Source: Macrotis lagotis
Lineage: Eukaryota; Chordata; Mammalia; Peramelemorphia; Peramelidae
Direction of reading: 5' to 3'
Length of the DNA: 64,000 bases
Assembly (NCBI RefSeq): GCF_037893015.1
Contig: NC_133661.1
Span: forward strand, 239,947,105-240,011,104
Part shown: piece after piece, positions 20,876-31,416 of the stretch
Layout of the letters: each line of letters begins with the position of its first letter
Numbering within the stretch: position 1 is the first letter of the stretch
The notes under the pieces: generated by a model
What the model was told of the DNA's origin: nothing
Seen by the model: the letters and a program-made list of their open reading frames with translations, nothing else
Databases searched by the model: none
Made by a program: the position numbers and the translations under genes

Positions 20876-21044
20876 CAGCAAGATTATAAGTCCTAAGGAA
20901 ACACTTGTGTCCCCAGTCAGAAGTATTTCCAATGTGGGAGATAGGATGGGAATCTTTTGTTCTTTTCCCTCTTATGGGAATCACAGATTTCCAGAATCCT
21001 GGTTCACAGAAAATACAGAGAAAGAGTAAAAAAGAAAGAAAGAG

Positions 21045-21215
21045 ATGGAAGGAACCTTGGTGAATATCTAATTCAATTTCCTTATTTTAAAAATGAGAGA
21101 ACAAATGATACCACTAGCTCAGGATCACACAACTCACAAACATCTGAGACATAATCACTCCCTCCTGACTCCAAGTTAAAAAAAAATCTATTCACTAAGC
21201 TACCTGGCTGTGTAG
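21045..21215 (-). repeat. MIR-like SINE
   Basis: aaccttggtgaatatctaat, ttttaaaaatgagagaac, tagctcaggatcacacaac, a B-box region (agacataatcactccctc) and the head end attcactaagctacctggc run in reverse order. Confidence 0.65.
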
Positions 21216-21680
21216 GTAATAGCAAAGCCAGGACCATAGTCTCCTGTCCTGATGTGTTATTATAAAAATTATCATGTTTATTTTATTAATGTTATTTTTA
21301 TCATACCATGCTACTTACCTAACATACAAAAATTTCAGTTCCCATATGAGCTGTTTAGATTTCCTCAAATCTCTGGTCATAGGCTAATGTCTACCACCTA
21401 TTACAAAGAAGACTAGTCAAGAATCCAGATAGATTCACACAGATCAATCTATCCCCACTATTAAGAAAAAAAAACAAAGTGAAGTCCATGCCTTGTGGTG
21501 GTGTTCACATAACATGGATGTTGTTCATTTTCAAGACTAAATAGGGATTGCTTTTCAGATTTCATACTTTTTCTATAATAATAGTTGCTCACAAAAGGGT
21601 GTAAACTGGACCTGTGATTTCACTTATAGAGAGAAATCACAGTTGACTAATTGACTGGGGAGTTCTTTATTCACCATGCC
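21216..21680. other. Mostly anonymous DNA
   Basis: No gene. A short segment at 21524-21548 (gttgttcattttcaagac) may be a scrap of the reverse-strand RTE tail. Confidence 0.3.
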
Positions 21681-21682
21681 TC

Positions 21683-21840
21683 ATGTAAAAGGTATAAATC
21701 CAATTTTATAGACCGGAAAACCAAAGTTCAGAAAGATGTTCACAGTCACACAGCTATGAGATGCAAGTGGCAGGATTTGAACCCTTATTTCTTCTGACTG
21801 GGAATATAGTACTCTTTCCTTTATCCCACAGTTACCTCTC
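21683..21840 (-). repeat. MIR-like SINE
   Basis: cagtcacacagctatgagat, gtggcaggatttgaaccctt and a head end tttatcccacagttacct run in reverse. Confidence 0.7.
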
Positions 21841-22890
21841 TAGATAATTTTATTTCTTTTATGACATTATTCTGAGCATCCAAGTTGGGGGCAGGAGTGT
21901 TAACTATATTAGAGTTGGCTCCAAATAGGTCAGATGAAATAGAACTTCTATGTAATTATCCAGTAGATTAAGTCCCACCAAAACCAAAAATGAAACAACA
22001 GAAATTGAGGGAATAGGTTTATGAATCTAAATCATCTAAATGGGGAATCTATATTAATATATGTTCAAGAGGAGAACATTTCATTCTTAGGTATCCATTC
22101 TGATCATCTCATCTCCCTCCCTGTTTCTCCCTACCCCACTCCCCCTCAGACAAGCCTCTTCTATTTTGCAGGGCTTTTCTCTACCTCATTAATGTTAATA
22201 TCTTATCTAACCTTTCCCAAAGTCTTTGCAGTGATGGTGCCTTTTGTTCCACTGCCTAATCTCTATTACTGTTCATCTTTCCTAATGTCCATCTTAAACT
22301 TGTCCTTCCTTAGCTTCAGGCGATTTTTACTAACTCTTCCCCTTTTGCAACTTAATCATATTTTTCTTTGCCTGGTTTAGCAGAGGAGAGAAGTGAAAAG
22401 AATATAGAAAAGACTGGAAAAAATGAACCAGAAATCCTATGACAGGCACTCACTAGCATCCAACCCAAATCCATTAGCATGGAGAGGTTCAGAAAGAGAT
22501 GTGCAGGAACCAGATTGTTAAATTTTCACTGTGAGTATTTACACCTCAAAAATCAACAATCGCTGCAAATCAGGGCTTGAATTTATGTTTGTTGTCTAGA
22601 TTGAAGGCAGTGTTAATAATATAGATTAAGTTTTAAAATATGTGTGCATACATTCCCCCTCCTCCCTTAAATCACCTCATCCCCAACCTGGTTGTTAAAC
22701 CAGTCCAGCACTTAGGGTTCAGGCATCAGTAATCACTTCTTACTAGCTTCAACAGACCTTCTTGGTTAGGGTTTTGATATCAAGGAACAAAGACCTAATC
22801 TGCCACCCACATACATCTCTAAATAAAAGTCCAGCTGAAAGGAAAGAGGGAAAAAGAAAGAAAGGAAGGATACATTTATTAATCATCTAC
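21841..22890. other. About 1 kb of mostly anonymous DNA
   Basis: No gene that I can support. The 119-codon frame at 22021-22380 lies in pyrimidine-rich DNA (22095-22350), has an L/F/S-rich product without domain or splice context, and may cover an old LINE remnant. The stretch 22500-22830 is repeat-free. A purine run (22840-22870) precedes the next MIR. Confidence 0.35.
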
Positions 22891-22894
22891 CAGG

Positions 22895-23105
22895 TGCCAG
22901 ACAGTTTAGGAAAGCACTTTACAAGTGGATCCCCACAATAATCTTAGAAGATAAATGCTATTATTGTCCCCATTTTACATTTAATATAACTGTGGTTAAG
23001 TAACTTGTCCAGGATCACATAACTAGTGAGTGTCTGAGACTAGATTTGAACTCAGGTTTTCTTGATTCCAGGTACAACGCTCTATCCACTGTGCTACCTA
23101 ATATG
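22895..23105 (-). repeat. MIR-like SINE, full length
   Basis: aaagcactttacaagtgga, attattgtccccattttac, aagtaacttgtccaggatca, gatttgaactcaggttttc and the head end cgctctatccactgtgctac run in reverse order. Confidence 0.8.
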
Positions 23106-23111
23106 TCCTCA

Positions 23112-23420
23112 TACATAGGACAACTAGGTGGCATAAAAGGGTAGAATTCTGACCCAGAAGTCAGAAGGACCTGAATTCAAATCCAGTACCAGACACTTAA
23201 TAGTTGTATGATCTTGGATAAGTCACTTAACCCTGATTGCCTTGCATTCAGGGTCATCTGTAATTGTCTTAATTTCATATCTGGTCACTAGACCCAAATG
23301 GTTCTGGAGGAGAAAGTGAGGCTGGTGACTGTCCAGCACCCTCTCACTCAAATCCAATTAACATGGCTTCACCTCTCTGTTGTCATGGTCTTCTTCAAAA
23401 ATGAAGGACAAACATCATAT
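23112..23420 (+). mobile_element. RTE-tailed SINE, full length
   Basis: tRNA-like head (gacaactaggtggcataaa), ggacctgaattcaaatcc, ttggataagtcacttaaccc, then the tail: ccaaatggttctggaggaga, aagtgaggctggtgactgt, ctcaaatccaattaacatgg and tcatggtcttcttcaaaaat ending atgaaggacaaac. The tail from about 23300 matches the 3' end of the RTE LINE at 54190-54302, so RTE machinery probably moved it. A TG/TA repeat follows the tail. Confidence 0.9.
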
Positions 23421-23530
23421 GTGTGTATGTATATATATGTATATATAACCATATATATGTATATAATATCTTATATATACAAAAAACATCATATATATAT
23501 ATGTCATTTCCTCTTATGTATGTATACTCA
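23421..23530. repeat. (TA)n/(TATG)n repeat
   Basis: Degenerate TATA and TATG units grown from the 3' end of the preceding SINE. Confidence 0.85.
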
Positions 23531-24245
23531 TTAGGAAAGGGAATTGGTTTTTGATAAAAAAGGAAAACTAAACACTGTTAAGGGTCTAGTATAAGGCAAA
23601 ACACTTAAATATTCATTAGTAGCTATCTAAAATTCTATTATTTCTAGTTAAAATACAGAAAAGATCTTGTTTTTTTCCAAATTACACCAGTGTTTAGAGC
23701 GATTTGTCCCTGGCAAAAAACTATACCAGCAAACTGGAGCTAACATGTTTATGTCATCTCAGATGAAACCATTTCCAATCAGGTTATGGCAACCTGAGTG
23801 GTCTGACAACTTGGTAGAAGATGAAATGGTATTATATTTGAATATTTTAATCAGGAATAAATTCCAGGCTAGTTACAATGTGATCACAAAAGAGTTCCCA
23901 GTCAGTTTTGCATCTCTCACTTTGAATCATGACTCCCTCCCCTTCCTCACCCCAAGAAATGCTTATTAGGTAAGTAAGCTAAGGTTAGGAAAGAATAAAG
24001 GAGAGATAAATAAACTTGAAATAGCTGGAGTTACTGCAGGATAAAAAAAAGGAAAGAAAATAGTTTCTTGGTTATAACTATGGAGGTAGGGGGAGCATGC
24101 AGAAATTGATTTTTCAATCCCATTAGTGGAGGTTACTCCATTCACAAAGCAGAAGTCCTTAACCATCTTAAAAAAAATCAGACTCGGGAATAAGGGAAAA
24201 GCTAAGACAAAGAAAGGATGTCATTGGGGAGAGACTCAAGATAAT
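23531..24245. other. Repeat-free DNA
   Basis: No gene. Positions 23640-23960 form a complex-sequence stretch without repeat signal, including an inverted word caggtt...aacctg near 23780-23796. The 100-codon frame at 23667-23969 has no recognisable domain. Confidence 0.35.
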
Positions 24246-24249
24246 AAGA

Positions 24250-24257
24250 ACATTAAT

Positions 24258-24289
<32 letters not shown>

Positions 24290-24292
24290 AAT
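24250..24292. repeat. (AAT)n microsatellite
   Basis: About 9 AAT units from 24264, preceded by degenerate units. Confidence 0.95.
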
Positions 24293-24814
24293 TCCAATAG
24301 ACTAGATTTATTTTGCCCTAGAAAGGTATATGGAAGTAATCACAACTGCAACTGAGAGAAGCTGGTGCTAATATGCCCATATGACTATAGCTAATTGTTT
24401 TTGCAAAAGGACATGGTATTGCACCATGAGCTCACTTCCAAGCAATACAAAATAAACAGCTATTCACAAACAGCCAATGCCTCCTGACATCTGATAGACA
24501 AACTAAATGGATTTTTGTCTTGTCTGCTCTTCTCACTCTCTCTGCACTTCTCTCTATTCCCCAGAGTCATCCTCTGCTATCCTTTGCTCTTCCTCAACTC
24601 CCTGAGTCCCATTTGGCTCATGGAAGGTTTTACAAGACAAACATGTTTTTATTAAAGTCATATACAAAATATCCCTGTGTCCCTAGGCCCTCTGGCATTT
24701 GTGTATGTTGGTTTGTTTCACTCAAGAAAAAAAAAAGGTAAATGCTGTCTGTATGTCTTTGAAGATTATGGTTTGATTTCAAGACAATTTAATTCTTTCA
24801 TCTCTCACTGTCAT
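24293..24814. other. Anonymous DNA
   Basis: No gene or recognised repeat. Pyrimidine-rich at 24520-24600. Confidence 0.4.
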
Positions 24815-24915
24815 TTCCTAGCAAAACATAATCTCCTTGAGGGCAGAGACTATTTTGTTTTTTTGCCTCTGAATCCCAAGTAGGCAGAATAGTAGCTTGC
24901 AGGAGCAATGAAACA
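24815..24915 (+). repeat. L2 3' end fragment
   Basis: aacataatctccttgagggc, agagactattttgttt and gcctctgaatcccaagtag give the L2 3' UTR order. Confidence 0.6.
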
Positions 24916-24919
24916 TGAT

Positions 24920-25493
24920 ACAATAAATATTGATTAAGCATCTACCTTGTGCCAGATACCTTGCTCAGCACCCTGAGGATTTTGTTGCTCTTCAATTATG
25001 TTTGACTGTTCATGACCCCATTTGGGGCTTTCTTAGCTAAACCTGGAGTGGTTTGGCATTTTCTTCTTCACCTCATTTTACAGATAAGGAACTGAATGAA
25101 ACAGGTTTAAGTGATTTGTCCAAAGTCATATACCTAGTATGTGTTCAAGTTCAGATTGGTACTCAGGAAGATGGGTCTTTATGACTCTATCCTCTGTACA
25201 ATATAGCTGCCCCATACTGGAGATACAAATAAAAAAAAAAAAAAGAAAGAAAGACAGTCCCTGTACTCAATAGATTTAGATGCTACAAGAGAAGACAATC
25301 CAAAGAAGGAAGATGAAAACAGAGAGGCAGAAAGGACCACCAGAGAGTAACAGGTGGTGAGACATAATGTTCAAACCAAGCAGAGTCACTGATGAAAAAT
25401 AAAGTTGCCTAGATAGTTCTAAACCTTCCTTAAAGGAAGACTTCAGGAGGAATTTATAGGTTTACCCTCCAGCCTTCAGATCAAAGGGAAGAG
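24920..25493 (-). repeat. L2-type element, split by a SINE
   Basis: In reverse L2 order: attgattaagcatctacctt, gtgccagataccttgctcag, [SINE 24978-25216], gagatacaaata, agacagtccctgtactcaa. It continues to 25493 with sequence that is also present, in opposite orientation, at 27465-27895 (tgaaaacagagaggcagaaa, aaccaagcagag, ctaaaccttccttaaaggaa). See findings. Confidence 0.65.
24978..25216 (-). mobile_element. MAR1-like SINE inside L2
   Basis: Reverse order: cttcaattatgtttgactgt, tgaccccatttggggctttc, gtggtttggcattttcttct, cattttacagataaggaact, tttaagtgatttgtccaaag and the head end tctgtacaatatagctgccc. It separates two parts of an L2-type copy. Confidence 0.85.
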
Positions 25494-25837
25494 GTGGTAT
25501 TTAGCTGAGTTGATCTCCATGATGATAAGACTTTAGATGATCAACATATCCTTGGGGAAGTGTGATGTTCAAAGAGACAAAACAAACAGCAGTTGAAAAA
25601 AAATTTAAAAACACTATCAATTGAGGGTCCTTTGGTGAGAAAATGTTAATAGAGCCATGCTCAAAAATGGCATCTCAGCATCATTACTTTGTCTTCTTCT
25701 TGACTTTCAGCTGATACAATGACCTTCTTATTGAAGGAAAAAATCTTATTTCAACTATGATCCAATTCCCTAGAAAATTATGAAAAAGAATTCATGAAAA
25801 TAAAAGATCAAACAAGTTAGAGGTAGAAATAAAGGAT
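25494..25837. other. Anonymous DNA
   Basis: No gene or recognised repeat. Confidence 0.4.
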
Positions 25838-26078
25838 ATGATTAATTTTTCAATTTCCTCCAACTCTTCATGACCTCATTCGGGAATTTTCATGGCAAAT
25901 ATTCTGGAGTGGTTCAGCATTTCCTTCTGCAGTTTATTTTAAATATTGAGAAACTGAGGCAAATAGTAACTTGCTCAGGGTAACACACATAGTATGGGTC
26001 TGAGGCCAAATTTGAAACTCAGGAAGTGTATTCTTCCTGCCAGGTCCAGCATTCTATCTATTGAGTTACCTAACTACC
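25838..26078 (-). mobile_element. MAR1-like SINE
   Basis: Reverse order: ccaactcttcatgacctcat, tcgggaattttcatggcaaa, ctggagtggttcagcatttc, gagaaactgaggcaaatag, acttgctcagggtaacacac and the head end attctatctattgagttacc. Confidence 0.85.
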
Positions 26079-26296
26079 TTATCTAGATTAATCAGATAAT
26101 ACCAATCTCAACAATACAAATATTAAGACAAATAGACTCAGGATTGCTAATTATTTGAATTAGTGATCTACATTACTCCAAATCAAAGAAGGCTCTCTTT
26201 GTATTGTATGTATTTGTATGTATTTACACAGAATTGGGTTCTGAGAATTCAAAAATCAAATATCCCAAATAAAGGAGTTTACATCTATTAAGGGAA

Positions 26297-26329
26297 ATAT
26301 ATACATATATGTATATGTGTATGTAAAAG

Positions 26330-26360
<31 letters not shown>

Positions 26361-26480
26361 CACTTATACATAGTAGCAAACATAGATACATGTATATATA
26401 TATGCATGTATATTTATTATATATATATATTATGTGTGCACAGATATGAGCAGAGATATAGATAGATAGATATGCATACA
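26297..26480. repeat. (TA)n/(TATG)n/(GATA)n low-complexity repeat
   Basis: Long degenerate TA-rich stretch with a pure TA core at 26331-26351 and a short GATA run at 26458-26472. Confidence 0.85.
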
Positions 26481-27149
26481 TATAGTAACTGCTTCAAATA
26501 GGGGTTCCAAAGTGTGTCCATGTAACACCAAAAACCATTCAATGATAGAGGACACTAATGCAAGAGATTTAAAACAGTTTGATTTTGTTGAGAAACAGAA
26601 GAGAAATAGCAATCCATTTGTTGGCGCTAGTGCTTTTCCCCTGATTGAACTGATGGTGCAATATGGTCGCCAAACAGTTTATATGCTGAACAGAAAATCC
26701 CCATGACACCACCTGTTACTACAAGGACAAAGATTCAAATTAAATACATTCAACTAAATGATATGGAAAAAAGGAGTTGAGACCAGAATTGACAAGAAGC
26801 AAAGCCAACACTGGGCACCCTCAATTTGTCCTAGTTACCCCATCACAGTTCTTAGAAGAAACTATTAGAAAGCTTCAAATTCATAATAACATCAGAAGTC
26901 GGGATGCTACTCTGCAATGAAGGTTTTGCCATGAATTAAAATCCTTGCATAAATAACCTTGCCAGCTGCTAATTGAGAGTAGATGATGGGAGTAGAGACA
27001 CTCAGCTTTCAAATTTGGGACCTGTCTGCTGCTTAGTAAATTGATGGGGGAACTTAGGGGCTTAATGGAAAAATTTGGGAGTATCACATAAGCTGAAGAG
27101 CATGTTTTCTGGGTGCAGTGAAATTACTTGCTTTTATTCATTTGGGTTG
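26481..27149. other. Anonymous DNA
   Basis: About 670 bases, no gene or recognised repeat. Confidence 0.4.
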
Positions 27150-27322
27150 GACCTTTGGACATAATGATGCTCTGCAGGAACCAAGCTAATTTTTAAACCA
27201 ATTCCCTCAGAAACTGAAGTAATGTATGGGGGAAAATAAGTTCCCAAGCGCTAGAAGGTAAATGCTTATACTCCTGTTCTTGCTATATCTTTAAAATAAA
27301 ACATCCCTTTGTAAAAACTAAT
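27150..27322 (+). repeat. Near-identical direct duplication, copy 1
   Basis: The 173 bases from gacctttggacataatgatg to ctttgtaaaaactaat recur at 28414-28585 with only about five differences by eye (for example aaactgaag versus aagctgaag, and aagcgctaga versus aagtgctgga). The unit has no SINE, LINE or LTR features and no poly(A). It contains aaaataaaacatcc near its end. See findings. Confidence 0.9.
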
Positions 27323-27464
27323 AGATTGGCTAAAAAATTGTGTACAAGTATAACCTGGATCTGGTACATCTGCAAACACCATTAGCTTGCCAGGCTTCAA
27401 GTGGAAGAGGCAAGAAGTCTGTTTCTGGTAGAATCATGATAATGGTCAAGGGTTGCACTTACTC

Positions 27465-27967
27465 TTTGGCCTCTTCCATCTGATCTAAAAGCTAGAGGGT
27501 AAAACTATAAATTCCTCCTGAAGTCTTCCTTTAAGGAAGGTTTAGAATTTTCTAAGCAACTTCATTTTCCATCAGAAGCTCTGCTTGGTTTGAATTAGCT
27601 ATGTGACCTTGGGCAAGTCACTTAACCCTGGTTGCCTAACATCCAGGGCTATCTCCAGTTGTCCTGACTCATATCTGGCCACTGGACCCAGATGACTCCA
27701 GAGGAGAAAATGAAGCTGGTGACATAGCACAGCACCCCTTCACTCAAATCCAATTCATGTGCTTGTCATGGCATCATCTCCATGATGTCATGGTCTTCTT
27801 TGAGAATGAAGAACAAACACTATCAACATATCTCACCACCTGGCACTCTCTGGTAGTCCTTTCTGCCTCTCTGTTTTCATCTTTCTTTTTGTGAATTATC
27901 TTCTCTTATGGGTTTTAAGCCCCTTGAGTGCAGAGACTGCCTTTTTTTTCTTATTTGTATGCCCAGT
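27465..27967 (+). repeat. L2-type element, split by a SINE
   Basis: Plus-strand L2 order at its 3' part: ttaagccccttgagtgcaga, gactgcctttttt and tttgtatgcccagtg. Its 5' part (27465-27590) and middle (27829-27895) are similar in reverse complement to 25305-25493. A RTE-tailed SINE interrupts it at 27590-27828 and another SINE head abuts its 3' end. Confidence 0.65.
27590..27828 (+). mobile_element. RTE-tailed SINE, 5'-truncated
   Basis: It starts inside the core (tagctatgtgaccttgggca), then gttgcctaacatccagggct, atctggccactggacccaga, gaggagaaaatgaagctggt, aatccaattcatgtgcttg and gtcatggtcttctttgagaa, ending near gaagaacaaac. It lies inside an L2-type element, whose sequence resumes at ctcaccacctgg. 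Confidence 0.9.
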
Positions 27968-28035
27968 GTGAGGCAGCTATGTGGTACAGTGAATAGAGTC
28001 AGAAAGGCTCAACTTCCTGAGTACCAAGATTCTTG
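27968..28035 (+). repeat. SINE head fragment
   Basis: gaggcagctatgtggtacag and gaatagagtcagaaaggct are a tRNA-like SINE head. The sequence stops matching after the B-box region, so the family cannot be told. Confidence 0.6.
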
Positions 28036-28413
28036 GAACGTTCCTGGATGTCCTTGGAGAGATTTGGGGGGACATAGATAGACAGTTTATATTTGGTTCC
28101 AGTCAGCTTACCATATGGCTAAGAGGAATGAATCTCTGGTTTGGGAAGAAGAGGAAAGGAAGGGGGTCTTCTCTCTGAGACCTTCCCTCTTCCACCTATA
28201 CCCCCACTCCTACCCCCACCAGAGAAACAGGACTCAACCCTTGACTCTTATTTTTTATTATTCTGTTTTAGGTAAAGGAAATGGATGCGCCTATTTTGGT
28301 AGTTTCAAAAGGTTAGATCAAGCCACAAGAATGTAGACAATGTGCATCTGTACTAGGTTTTACAGCAATTGCAATATTGATGCCCCAGGGGTAGATGAGA
28401 CAAAGATTCATTA
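28036..28413. other. Anonymous DNA
   Basis: No gene or recognised repeat. C-rich at 28180-28230. Confidence 0.4.
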
Positions 28414-28585
28414 GACCTTTGGACATAATGATGCTCTGCAGGAACCAAGCTAATTTTTAAACCAATTCCCTCAGAAGCTGAAGTAATGTATGGGGAAAAA
28501 AAGTTCCCAAGTGCTGGAAGGTAAATGCTTATACTCCTGTTCTTGCTATATCTTTAAAATAAAACATCCCTTTGTAAAAACTAAT
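28414..28585 (+). repeat. Near-identical direct duplication, copy 2
   Basis: Second copy of 27150-27322 in the same orientation, 1264 bases downstream. Both copies end exactly after actaat, and both flanks differ, so the edges are sharp on the right side. On the left a short attcatt word is shared a few bases before each copy. Confidence 0.9.
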
Positions 28586-29790
28586 CAGTGTTAAGTGGTT
28601 AAATGGAACTCAGTTGCTAGTCACCAGCCCTTAACAATGAGAAGGAACACAATTGTCGGAAAGTCAAACTGAAGATTGTGAGACCCCCACCCCACAGGGG
28701 AGGATATAATAACCAAGGTCTGGAAGAGAAAAGTCAGAAGATAACAAAAATATGCCTATATAGGAAAACATAGAGGGGCAGAGGATGGAGGTACAGAAGT
28801 TTATTCTAAATAGAGTGGGAGTTGGGAGGGAGTGATAATTCACAAAAACTCTTCAGTCAAGATTAAGTAAGGAAAAGTATCACCACCCACAAAGGTGTGG
28901 ATCCAAGGGATAAAGCATTTTATAAATCAGGAAACTGAGAGACAGATGTTATGAAATTTAAAGGAAAAATGAAATTAAAAGGGTTAGAAATGGGCAGAAA
29001 TTAACAAAATAAATTCAGTTTTAGAAAAATAATCTGACCCAGAACTAAAGAACATAAAGAACAAGCAAAATCTGTAAAGCATTCATTCCAACAGAATGTT
29101 GGAATTAGGGAAGAAAACAAAGAAAAACTAATTAAAATGAAAATCCATGCCTAAAGTAAAACTCACAAGAACCAAAATATTGTACCAAATCAGAATGATG
29201 ACCCACCCATCTAAAATTATGTATCTGACAGTAGCATGGAGAAATGTGTTTATGATAGAGCCTGATCACTGACCTCAAAAGATTAGTGTTATCCCCCTAG
29301 CATTCTCTGGTTCCCCTTAGTAATCCATTTCAAATATATTACTGACCCATTTTTCCCCAAACCTACTTTCTAGAGGTAAAGTTTCACATGATTTATCAAT
29401 TTGTGGTTCTTTTTATTTGCCTTAAATCCTAATTTCAAAAAAATGTGTCATCATGATTTGGGACTGTTAGACAGAGCTAGATGGGTTTGTGTTTTAGTGT
29501 GTTAAGATCAAGATAAAGTATTGTCCTCCTCAGAGTTTCAGCAGTTTTACGGCACAATTTAATAAGGTTCCAAACTAAAACCAAACTTTTCTACCTGCTC
29601 TGTTCTATGAAGCTTCTACTGAACTGGCTTTAATACTTCCACACTTAGCATTTAAGAAGCTATCTTCACTGCTACTTAATCCACATAATTTGCCCTGAAG
29701 CAGAGCAGTCTTCTAGTCTCTCTAGGAAACAATTAAATAGGAACAAAATGGTCTCCCTAAAGTGTGTGTTCCAGACTCATTAGTTGTAGA
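28586..29790. other. About 1.2 kb of anonymous AT-rich DNA
   Basis: No gene and no repeat I can name. Polypurine-rich on the plus strand at 28930-29150. Confidence 0.4.
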
Positions 29791-29791
29791 T

Positions 29792-29966
29792 GAGTAGTTA
29801 TTCACCATTTTTGTGTCAGAGGCTAGAAGCAGTCCAGTGAAATTTGCAGACCCTTCTGAAAGCAAAGTTTTAAATAATATAAAATAAAATATATAGGATC
29901 ACAAAGGAAACTAATTATATTGGAAGATGATTTTTTAAGGACAAAACCCAAAATAAAGAACTCCTA
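29792..29966 (+). mobile_element. hAT MITE type 2, diverged
   Basis: The body tttgtgtcagaggctag, aagttttaaataatataaaa, tataggatcacaaaggaaac and taattatattgg matches the copies at 12664 and 15156. The ends gagtagttattcacc and aaagaactccta are worn. No clear target duplication. Confidence 0.65.
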
Positions 29967-30077
29967 GCTTATACAGTACCTAGAATTTTTCTTAATAAAA
30001 TAAACATTGTTTTCTTATCCAAAGTTTATTTATCTGGCAATGATAATAATAACTCATATTTATATAGCAGAATTATG

Positions 30078-30310
30078 AAAAGAGATAATGTAGCATAGTA
30101 GATGAAAAACTGGCCTTGAAGACAGGAATACCTGGGTTAAATTCTCACCTTAGACATATACGGGCTATGCGAACAAATCATCTAACATCTCAGTGCCCTG
30201 GAGAAGATTCTTTATGACTATAAGGTGAAGAGAGAGTGCTGGCCTTCATTACTATAGTTTCCTCATCCAGGAGCTGTCCATACCAGTGAAATCATAGGTC
30301 TCTAATCCTC
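30078..30310 (+). mobile_element. tRNA-headed SINE with a third type of tail
   Basis: Head (tgtagcatagtagatgaaa), gaatacctgggttaaattct, core (gctatgcgaacaaatcatct), then a tail unlike MIR, MAR1 or RTE types: gtgccctggagaagattctt, tatgactataaggtgaagag, tttcctcatccaggagctg and ataccagtgaaatcatagg. Probably another marsupial CORE-SINE subfamily. Confidence 0.7.
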
Positions 30311-30315
30311 TTCTC

Positions 30316-30327
30316 CCCCCCCCCACC
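30316..30327. repeat. Short C tract
   Basis: Run of about 11 C within cttctcccc...acctctcc. Confidence 0.8.
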
Positions 30328-30499
30328 TCTCCTATCCATAATTATATAGCACTTTCTCATCCCAACTTTATAAAATAGATTCCAGGATACCTATCTTCCC
30401 ACAAATATGAAGCAAGCAAACTTATGTGGGTATCTGTGTGTGTGCATGCATATGCATAATTTCCATAAAGTTTAATAGAATAGGAGACAGAAAAAGAGA

Positions 30500-30745
30500 A
30501 AATGTAGTCAATGTTCAATTGTATCCAACTCTTTATAATCCCATTTGTGATTCTCTTGGCAATGACACTGGAGTAGTTTGCCATTTCTTCTCCAGTCCAT
30601 TTTATAGATGAGAAAACTGAGGTAAACAGGGTTAAATGACTTGCTCAAGGTCACGTTTATGTCTGAAGATGGATTTTTTACTCAGGAAGATGAATCTTCC
30701 TAGTTTCCAGTACAGTGTTCTATCCACTTCACCACTTAACTGCCT
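30500..30745 (-). mobile_element. MAR1-like SINE
   Basis: Reverse order: gttcaattgtatccaactct, ataatcccatttgtgattct, ggagtagtttgccatttctt, gatgagaaaactgaggtaaa, cttgctcaaggtcacg and the head end gtgttctatccacttcacc. Confidence 0.9.
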
Positions 30746-30824
30746 TGAAAGTGCTTAAGGTAAATTTTGCTGGAGTATTTATGTGTCAAACATAAAGTTT
30801 GAGAAAAGCCTATAATAAAATCTA

Positions 30825-30980
30825 AACAGAAGACCTAGATTTATATCTGGGTTCTGCCACTTATGTCTTAGCCATGGGACGATGAGCAAATTATAGGGTT
30901 ATAGGATTTTGACTTAGGACTAGATGATTCAAGATTATCTATTCCAAGTCGCTCATTTTATAGATAAGGAAAGTGAGGAT
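30825..30980. repeat. MIR fragments, plus then minus
   Basis: 30825-30895 has aagacctagatttatatctg and a core (agccatgggacgatgagc) on the plus strand. 30905-30980 has attcaagattatctattcc and ttttatagataaggaaagtg, a minus-strand MIR tail. Confidence 0.5.
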
Positions 30981-31136
30981 CCTGTTCCCTTCGCAACTCC
31001 TCATAAGTGCTACCTCCTGCATGAAGTATTTACTATTTCCCTAGCTGCAAAAGCTCTCCCAATAAAATATTTACCTTCCATTAGCTTTCATGTATTTTAT
31101 ATGAACTGATTGTATTCTTGACTCCCCAATAGAATG

Positions 31137-31375
31137 ACAGCCAGTAGTATAGAGGATAGAATGCCAGGTCTGGAGTAGGGAAGACCTGAGTTCAAATCTT
31201 ACTTCAGACAACTTTTAGTGGGGTGACCTGGACTAATTATTAACTTTATTTGCTTTAGTTCCTCATCTGCAAAATAAATTAGAGAAGAAAATGGCAAACC
31301 CCTCCAGTATCTTTGCCAAGAAAATTCCAAATGGGGTCACAAAAAGTTGGATATAGTTGAAATAACCAAACTACT
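31137..31375 (+). mobile_element. MAR1-like SINE with target duplication inside L2
   Basis: Head gtagtatagaggatagaatg, ggaagacctgagttcaaatc, core (tggggtgacctggactaatt), gagaagaaaatggcaaaccc, agtatctttgccaagaaaat and tail ccaaatggggtcacaaaaag. The L2 target actccccaatagaatg (31121-31136) is repeated as actccccaatggaatg (31376-31391), 15 of 16 matching. Confidence 0.95.
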
Positions 31376-31402
31376 ACTCCCCAATGGAATGTAAGATCCT
31401 GA

Positions 31403-31416
31403 GGGGGGGGGGGGGG
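31403..31416 (+). repeat. G14 tract
   Basis: Pure G run within the L2 3' end, where the consensus has a short gagggcaggg. Length may be unreliable in any assembly. Confidence 0.9.

Noticed and set aside
22021..22380. 119-codon open frame as an exon
   Set aside because: Pyrimidine-rich DNA gives an L/F/S-rich product. No acceptor/donor pair or family match by eye.
23421..23530. Open frame over TATA/TATG repeat as coding
   Set aside because: Low-complexity by-product of the microsatellite at the SINE end.
31403..31416. G-quadruplex regulatory element
   Set aside because: A single G14 run in an L2 3' end is more simply a slippage tract with uncertain length.
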